DNA from: Pedobacter sp. Leaf41
GTDB lineage: Bacteria; Bacteroidota; Bacteroidia; Sphingobacteriales; Sphingobacteriaceae
Length of the DNA stretch: 64,000 nucleotides
Assembly (NCBI RefSeq): GCF_001422545.1
Contig: NZ_LMLE01000008.1
Coordinates: forward strand, 237,946 to 301,945
Reading direction: 5' to 3'
The notes beneath the pieces are model-generated. The model was given only the letters and a program-made list of their open reading frames with translations, did no database searches and was not told where the DNA came from. The first letter of the stretch is position 1. Each line of letters opens with the position of its first letter. The position numbers and the translations under genes are program-made. Below, one piece after another: positions 61,401 to 64,000 of this stretch.

Positions 61401-62026
61401 AAGTGGTAAAGAAAACACCTGGATTGGAAAATTTACCCATCATCATTTTTACGGGTAAAAACTTATCCAAGGGTGAAGAAAATCGGATCAAGCAATATGC
61501 CGATTCGATTGTGGTGAAAACGGCACATTCTTACCAGAGAATTTTAGATGAAGCAGGATTATTTTTGCATTTGGTGGAAGAAAAAAGCCGCGAAAAAACT
61601 AAAACACCAAAAGCATTTACCGAACTTCAGGATGTACTGAAAGACAAAACGGTGTTGGTTGCCGATGATGATGTGAGGAACATTTTCTCTTTAACAAAAG
61701 TATTGGAGCAACATCAAATGAAGGTTTTGGCGGCGATAGATGGTAAGGAAGCCTTAAAGTTGCTTGAGGAAAACCCCAAAGTAGATGTTGTTTTAATGGA
61801 TATGATGATGCCCGAGTTAGACGGTTACGAAACTACAACGGCCATTCGGCAAGATATAAAATACCGTAATCTGCCAATTTTAGCGGTTACAGCAAAAGCC
61901 ATGATGGGCGATAGAGAAAAATGTATAGCTGCAGGTGCTTCAGATTATATAAGCAAACCTGTAGATATGGATCAGTTGGTATCTCTTTTACGAGTTTGGT
62001 TATACGAAAATCATCACAAAGCTTAA
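58445..62026 (+). CDS. Large hybrid sensor kinase: CHASE3-HAMP-GAF-HisKA-HATPase-three receivers
   Basis: A 1193-residue membrane kinase. TM1, about residues 10-32, then a CHASE3 periplasmic domain (LKDAETGQRGYLLTGN), TM2, about 178-196, and a HAMP region to about 270. A GAF domain, about 285-430, follows. A Glu/Gln-rich coiled coil spans about 435-522. HisKA has H537 (NMSHELRTPLNS), then the HATPase with GTGLGLSIS. Three receivers carry phospho-acceptor candidates D851, D973 and D1119; the second has an altered acidic pocket (VEENE). The coiled coil before H537 contains many paired Glu/Gln residues. It is 18 bp after the first kinase and followed by CheR and CheB genes. Confidence 0.92.
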   Translation: MKTTLKNNLRLGLGLSLIILFISSLASYVSISNLIKSTELVKHSDQVILDAENIISYLKDAETGQRGYLLTGNKIFLTPYYGASDSAAAILKKVESATEDNPVQQKNVAGLRNILTKRMGIIKSTIEIKGLGGAVDATVLFQGKVYMDEARETVNAMVKEERRLLEERTVELNKLTSYTPILILIAAALAILITLFFYRKVSVDFDERVKLQEEIESKKYEMEKRIAAIKEIASQISNGNYGVKLDSQSQDDIGELSESLNTMSSSLKKSFDTLAENEWLQTGVANLNVKMVGEKDVFHLADDIIELLASYTKSQIGAIYLFKDDGYLHLKGKYALEGQNLVEVLELGQGLIGQAVKSGKSILLEDVPQTELTITHATGNIKPAQLLVLPIVRNGISIGGLELGTITAFSHLQLQFLNSVLSDIGTALLGAQNRQKLQQLLEETQAQSEELQVQHGELEGMNAELEAQAQKLQASEEELRVQQEELLQSNQELEERSSLLEEKNELIEERNAEIQQKAEALELSTRYKSEFLANMSHELRTPLNSILLLSRLMAENDAMDKEHQEYASVIQSSGQGLLSLIDEILDLSKIEAGKMELDRSNVKIEEIAQNMQSLFNPLAKDKALELFIERASNLPEFFNTDKMRLEQILKNLLSNAIKFTSIGSVKFNIEKDEHLNALIFKVKDTGVGIAPEKQGMVFEAFQQADGSTRRKFGGTGLGLSISRELAKLLGGYIELKSKENEGSEFILVLPIDKNKGFEDLKDPWKKPVTVLPEVPKIQHLTVTNIPQEIDDDRDNITPDDKVILIVEDDTPFAKTLLDFTRKRNYKGLVAVRGDVGIEMAKAYKPQAILLDIQLPVKDGWQVMEELKSDPTTRPIPVHIMSSLQVKKESLLKGAVDFINKPFAFEHMQEIFSKLEHALSRHPKKVLIVEENEQHAKALSYFLSNFSIQTEIVNQVSEGVSALHKSDVNCVILDMGIPDKHAYDTLEVVKKTPGLENLPIIIFTGKNLSKGEENRIKQYADSIVVKTAHSYQRILDEAGLFLHLVEEKSREKTKTPKAFTELQDVLKDKTVLVADDDVRNIFSLTKVLEQHQMKVLAAIDGKEALKLLEENPKVDVVLMDMMMPELDGYETTTAIRQDIKYRNLPILAVTAKAMMGDREKCIAAGASDYISKPVDMDQLVSLLRVWLYENHHKA

Positions 62027-62041
62027 ACCTTTTTAATAAAT

Positions 62042-62413
62042 ATGCCTCAGAAATTAATTCTCATTATTGATGATGATAATAGAAACATTTTCGCTTTAAA
62101 AGCTGTTTTAAAGGCCAAAGGTTTCGATTGTTTGTCTGCCACAAGCGCCCAGGAAGGTTTTTCCATTATGGAAGAAAATAAAAATGTCGCTGTGGTATTA
62201 ATGGACATGATGATGCCAGAAATGGATGGTTATCAGGCCATATCTGTGATCAAAAAATCAGAGAAAATGCAAAATATACCGGTTTTAGCGGTTACCGCAC
62301 AAGCAATGGTAGGCGACAAAGAGCGGTGCCTGGCTGCCGGTGCAGCTGGCTACGTATCTAAACCTATAAACGTAGACGAATTATTAACTCAAATAGAAAA
62401 AGTAACACAATAA
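62042..62413 (+). CDS. Single-domain response regulator
   Basis: A 123-residue stand-alone receiver. The acidic pocket is IIDDDNRNIFALK, the acceptor D55 lies in VLMDMMMPEMDGY, and the conserved Lys is in GYVSKPIN. It closely resembles the third receiver of the preceding kinase, suggesting it was copied from it or shares partners. It has no output domain, as in CheY-like shuttle proteins. Its stop is immediately followed by the GTG start of cheR. Confidence 0.92.
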   Translation: MPQKLILIIDDDNRNIFALKAVLKAKGFDCLSATSAQEGFSIMEENKNVAVVLMDMMMPEMDGYQAISVIKKSEKMQNIPVLAVTAQAMVGDKERCLAAGAAGYVSKPINVDELLTQIEKVTQ

Positions 62414-63232
62414 GTGATCAGCGAGGCGATAGATAATGAACAAATTGATGCATTGTTAAGCGATGTATTGGAAGTTCATGGCTACGATTTTTTGGAGTAT
62501 TCTCATGCATCCATCAAGCGGAGAATAACCAGGTTGTATACCCTTGATAATTTTGTAAGCTTCGCCGAGTTTAGGTATGCCGTTAAAAGTGATAAGCAAT
62601 ATTTCAAACGGTTTCTAGAGGAAATTACAGTAAACGTGACTGAAATGTTCCGTGATCCTGGCTTTTACAGATCGCTGAGACATGATGTTTTACCTGTTTT
62701 AGGCACGTATCCGTTCATTAGAATCTGGGTAGCGGGCTGTTCCACAGGCGAAGAAGCCTATTCACTGGCAATTCTGCTGAAAGAATTAAATTTGTTGCAG
62801 AAATCGTTGATCTATGCTACCGATATCAATCCCTCAGTTTTGGAAAAGGCCAAGAAAGGAATGTTTCCTTTGAATTATTTGAAGGGTTATTCGGAGAATT
62901 ATGTAGCCTCTGATGGCACTAAGGATTTTTCTTCGTACTATACCGCAAATTATTCTTTGGCAAAGTTTGATGAATCTTTAAGCAGTAAAATGATTTTTAG
63001 TACACATAACTTGGTTTCTGATCATTCGTTTAATGAATTTCAGTTTATTTTATGTAGAAACGTACTCATTTATTTTGATAAAGAATTGCAGCATAAAGTG
63101 TTTCAACTTTTTGATAACAGTTTAGAAAAGCTAGGATATTTGGCTTTGGGCAGTAAAGAAAGTTTAGATTTTTGGCCCAAGGCAAAAGAGTATAAACGCG
63201 TTAAATTAGAAAAAATATGGCGCAAACTATAG
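62414..63232 (+). CDS. cheR: CheR-type methyltransferase
   Basis: A 272-residue SAM-dependent protein-glutamate methyltransferase. The N-terminal helical domain has HASIKRRITRLYTL; the catalytic domain has SAM motif IRIWVAGCSTGEEAYSLAIL, then DINPSVLEKAK and LCRNVLIYFDKE. The only possible start is the GTG directly after the preceding TAA, an example of translational coupling. In classical chemotaxis CheR methylates receptor glutamates; no receptor is encoded here, so the target is open. Confidence 0.93.
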   Translation: MISEAIDNEQIDALLSDVLEVHGYDFLEYSHASIKRRITRLYTLDNFVSFAEFRYAVKSDKQYFKRFLEEITVNVTEMFRDPGFYRSLRHDVLPVLGTYPFIRIWVAGCSTGEEAYSLAILLKELNLLQKSLIYATDINPSVLEKAKKGMFPLNYLKGYSENYVASDGTKDFSSYYTANYSLAKFDESLSSKMIFSTHNLVSDHSFNEFQFILCRNVLIYFDKELQHKVFQLFDNSLEKLGYLALGSKESLDFWPKAKEYKRVKLEKIWRKL

Positions 63233-63801
63233 CAGACAAAAAGTGCAGTGCTTTGGTTATTGGTGGATCTGCAGGCAGTTTGGATGTGTTACTGGAAATT
63301 TTTCCTGATTTAAAAAGTAATTTGAGTTTTCCTATTATTTTGGTCACACACCGAAAATCAGGGAACGATTCACTGCTAACTGATTTATTGAAAAGCAGAA
63401 CCCATTTGATTGTAAATGAGGCGGAAGAAAAACAGCCAATTTTGCGAGGAAACGTGTACATTACGCCTGGCGATTACCATCTGCTAATCGAAGAAGAAAT
63501 TACTATTTCTTTAGATTACTCAGAAAAAGTGAACTATTCACGACCATCGATTGACGTTACTTTTCAATCGGCAGCTGAAGTTTTCAAAGATGAACTGGTA
63601 TGCATTTTACTGTCAGGATCAAACGCAGATGGGGTAGAAGGATTAAAGATAGTAGAAAAATGGGGTGGAAGAGTGATTATCCAAAATCCGGATACCGCTA
63701 TAATGCCGTATATGCCACAGCAAGCCTTAAATGAGATAAAAACAGCTCTTGTTTTGAATAGTTTTGAGATGGCTGCGTTTATAAACAAACTAAATAATTA
63801 A
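63217..63801 (+). CDS. cheB: CheB-type methylesterase, catalytic domain only
   Basis: A 194-residue protein containing only the CheB methylesterase/amidase domain. The catalytic serine lies in VIGGSAGSLDVL, the histidine in LVTHRKSGNDSL, and the aspartate in LLSGSNADGVEGL. The receiver domain that regulates classical CheB is absent, so control must come from another receiver, perhaps the separate ones in this operon. It overlaps cheR by 16 bp. Confidence 0.92.
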   Translation: MAQTIADKKCSALVIGGSAGSLDVLLEIFPDLKSNLSFPIILVTHRKSGNDSLLTDLLKSRTHLIVNEAEEKQPILRGNVYITPGDYHLLIEEEITISLDYSEKVNYSRPSIDVTFQSAAEVFKDELVCILLSGSNADGVEGLKIVEKWGGRVIIQNPDTAIMPYMPQQALNEIKTALVLNSFEMAAFINKLNN

Positions 63802-63827
63802 AATTAACTGCCTTTAGGAGATAACTT

Positions 63828-64000
63828 ATGGCTGATGCAAAAAAAGTGTTCGTGTTTGATGATAACAGAGATATTTTAGATCTTTGTACTTTCATTTTGG
63901 AAGATGCGGGCTATGAAATTAAAACTTCCGAAACGGCAAATGATATTGAAAGCCAAGTGGCCTCCTACATGCCAGATATTATTTTTATGGATAATTGGCT
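63828..64000 (+). CDS. Response regulator receiver domain, 3'-truncated by the window edge
   Basis: The first 57 codons of a receiver: KKVFVFDDNRDILDLCTFIL with the acidic pocket, and acceptor candidate D55 in PDIIFMDNW. It has an unusually good Shine-Dalgarno sequence for this genome (AGGAG, 7 bp before the ATG), suggesting high translation. It follows cheB by 26 bp and would be the sixth gene of the signalling operon. Whether it has an output domain is not visible. Confidence 0.88.
   Translation, partial: MADAKKVFVFDDNRDILDLCTFILEDAGYEIKTSETANDIESQVASYMPDIIFMDNW

Noticed and set aside
62414..62500. cheR start placed at a later ATG
   Set aside because: No in-frame ATG exists until well inside the domain; the GTG abutting the preceding TAA gives a full N-terminal helix.
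1..64000. CRISPR array, tRNA, rRNA, prophage or insertion sequence
   Set aside because: No regularly spaced direct repeats, no T-loop-like sequence in gaps, no transposase or phage structural genes were found by reading. A tRNAscan or Infernal run would settle the RNA part.

Overview
The window is AT-rich, gene-dense DNA from a member of the Bacteroidota. The best match is Sphingobacteriaceae, Pedobacter-like. Supporting evidence: a fused lpxC-fabZ gene, the type IX secretion regulator PorX, Sphingobacteria-type EF-P proteins, a HYC_CC_PP protein, and Bacteroidota -7 promoter boxes (TAnnTTTG) in front of many genes. Shine-Dalgarno sequences are mostly absent. I see no tRNA, rRNA, CRISPR array, prophage or insertion sequence. 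Genus is inferred from gene content only.

Layout. 1-5.4 kb: the 3' part of a phosphocholine phospholipase C, a DUF2911 protein, a small membrane protein and a large secreted GH9 glycosidase fused to a NodB-like deacetylase domain. 5.5-10.1 kb: a TetR-TolC-EmrA-EmrB efflux operon with a clear operator palindrome. 10.3-12.9 kb: PEP carboxylase. 13.3-14.6 kb: peroxiredoxin, thioredoxin and DUF6952. 15-20.7 kb: an S9 peptidase, a degenerate FAD-oxidoreductase-like protein, a YfiT/BstA-type DinB protein and a LigB-type dioxygenase. 20.9-23.4 kb: a copper-type cluster (DUF3347, outer-membrane protein, HMA protein, HYC_CC_PP protein). 23.5-26.1 kb: cyclophilin, exonuclease III, formyl-THF cyclo-ligase and a 52-residue protein. 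26.4-34 kb: two tandem EF-P paralogues, a lone ABC ATPase, a GNAT protein, lpxA, lpxC-fabZ, lpxD and an HD phosphohydrolase.

34-49 kb: porX, tsaE, alanine dehydrogenase, a D-Ala-D-Ala dipeptidase, a histidine phosphatase, an oxoamine-synthase-like PLP enzyme beside a GH18 chitinase, a PBP4-type carboxypeptidase, a retropepsin-like/PDZ protein, a metzincin, a phosphodiester glycosidase, a lipoprotein, a cold-shock protein and an RBBP9-like hydrolase. 49-57 kb: an ECF sigma/anti-sigma pair, an SMR pump, a Crp/Fnr regulator, a DUF6249 protein, an HK/DinB/thioesterase operon, gltX and a YpfJ-type metallopeptidase. 57.3-64 kb: a tight signalling operon of two hybrid kinases, a receiver, CheR, CheB and another receiver that runs off the right edge. 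No classical chemoreceptor, CheA or CheW is present.

Most genes are housekeeping or common Bacteroidota accessory genes. The observations most worth checking are the EF-P pair that differs at the modification loop (26.4-27.7 kb), the orphan CheR/CheB kinase operon, the GH9-CE4 fusion with an altered first deacetylase motif, a possible ~165-nt RNA between efp and the ABC gene, the TetR operator inside a nearly leaderless promoter, and several families of REPIN-like inverted repeats between genes.
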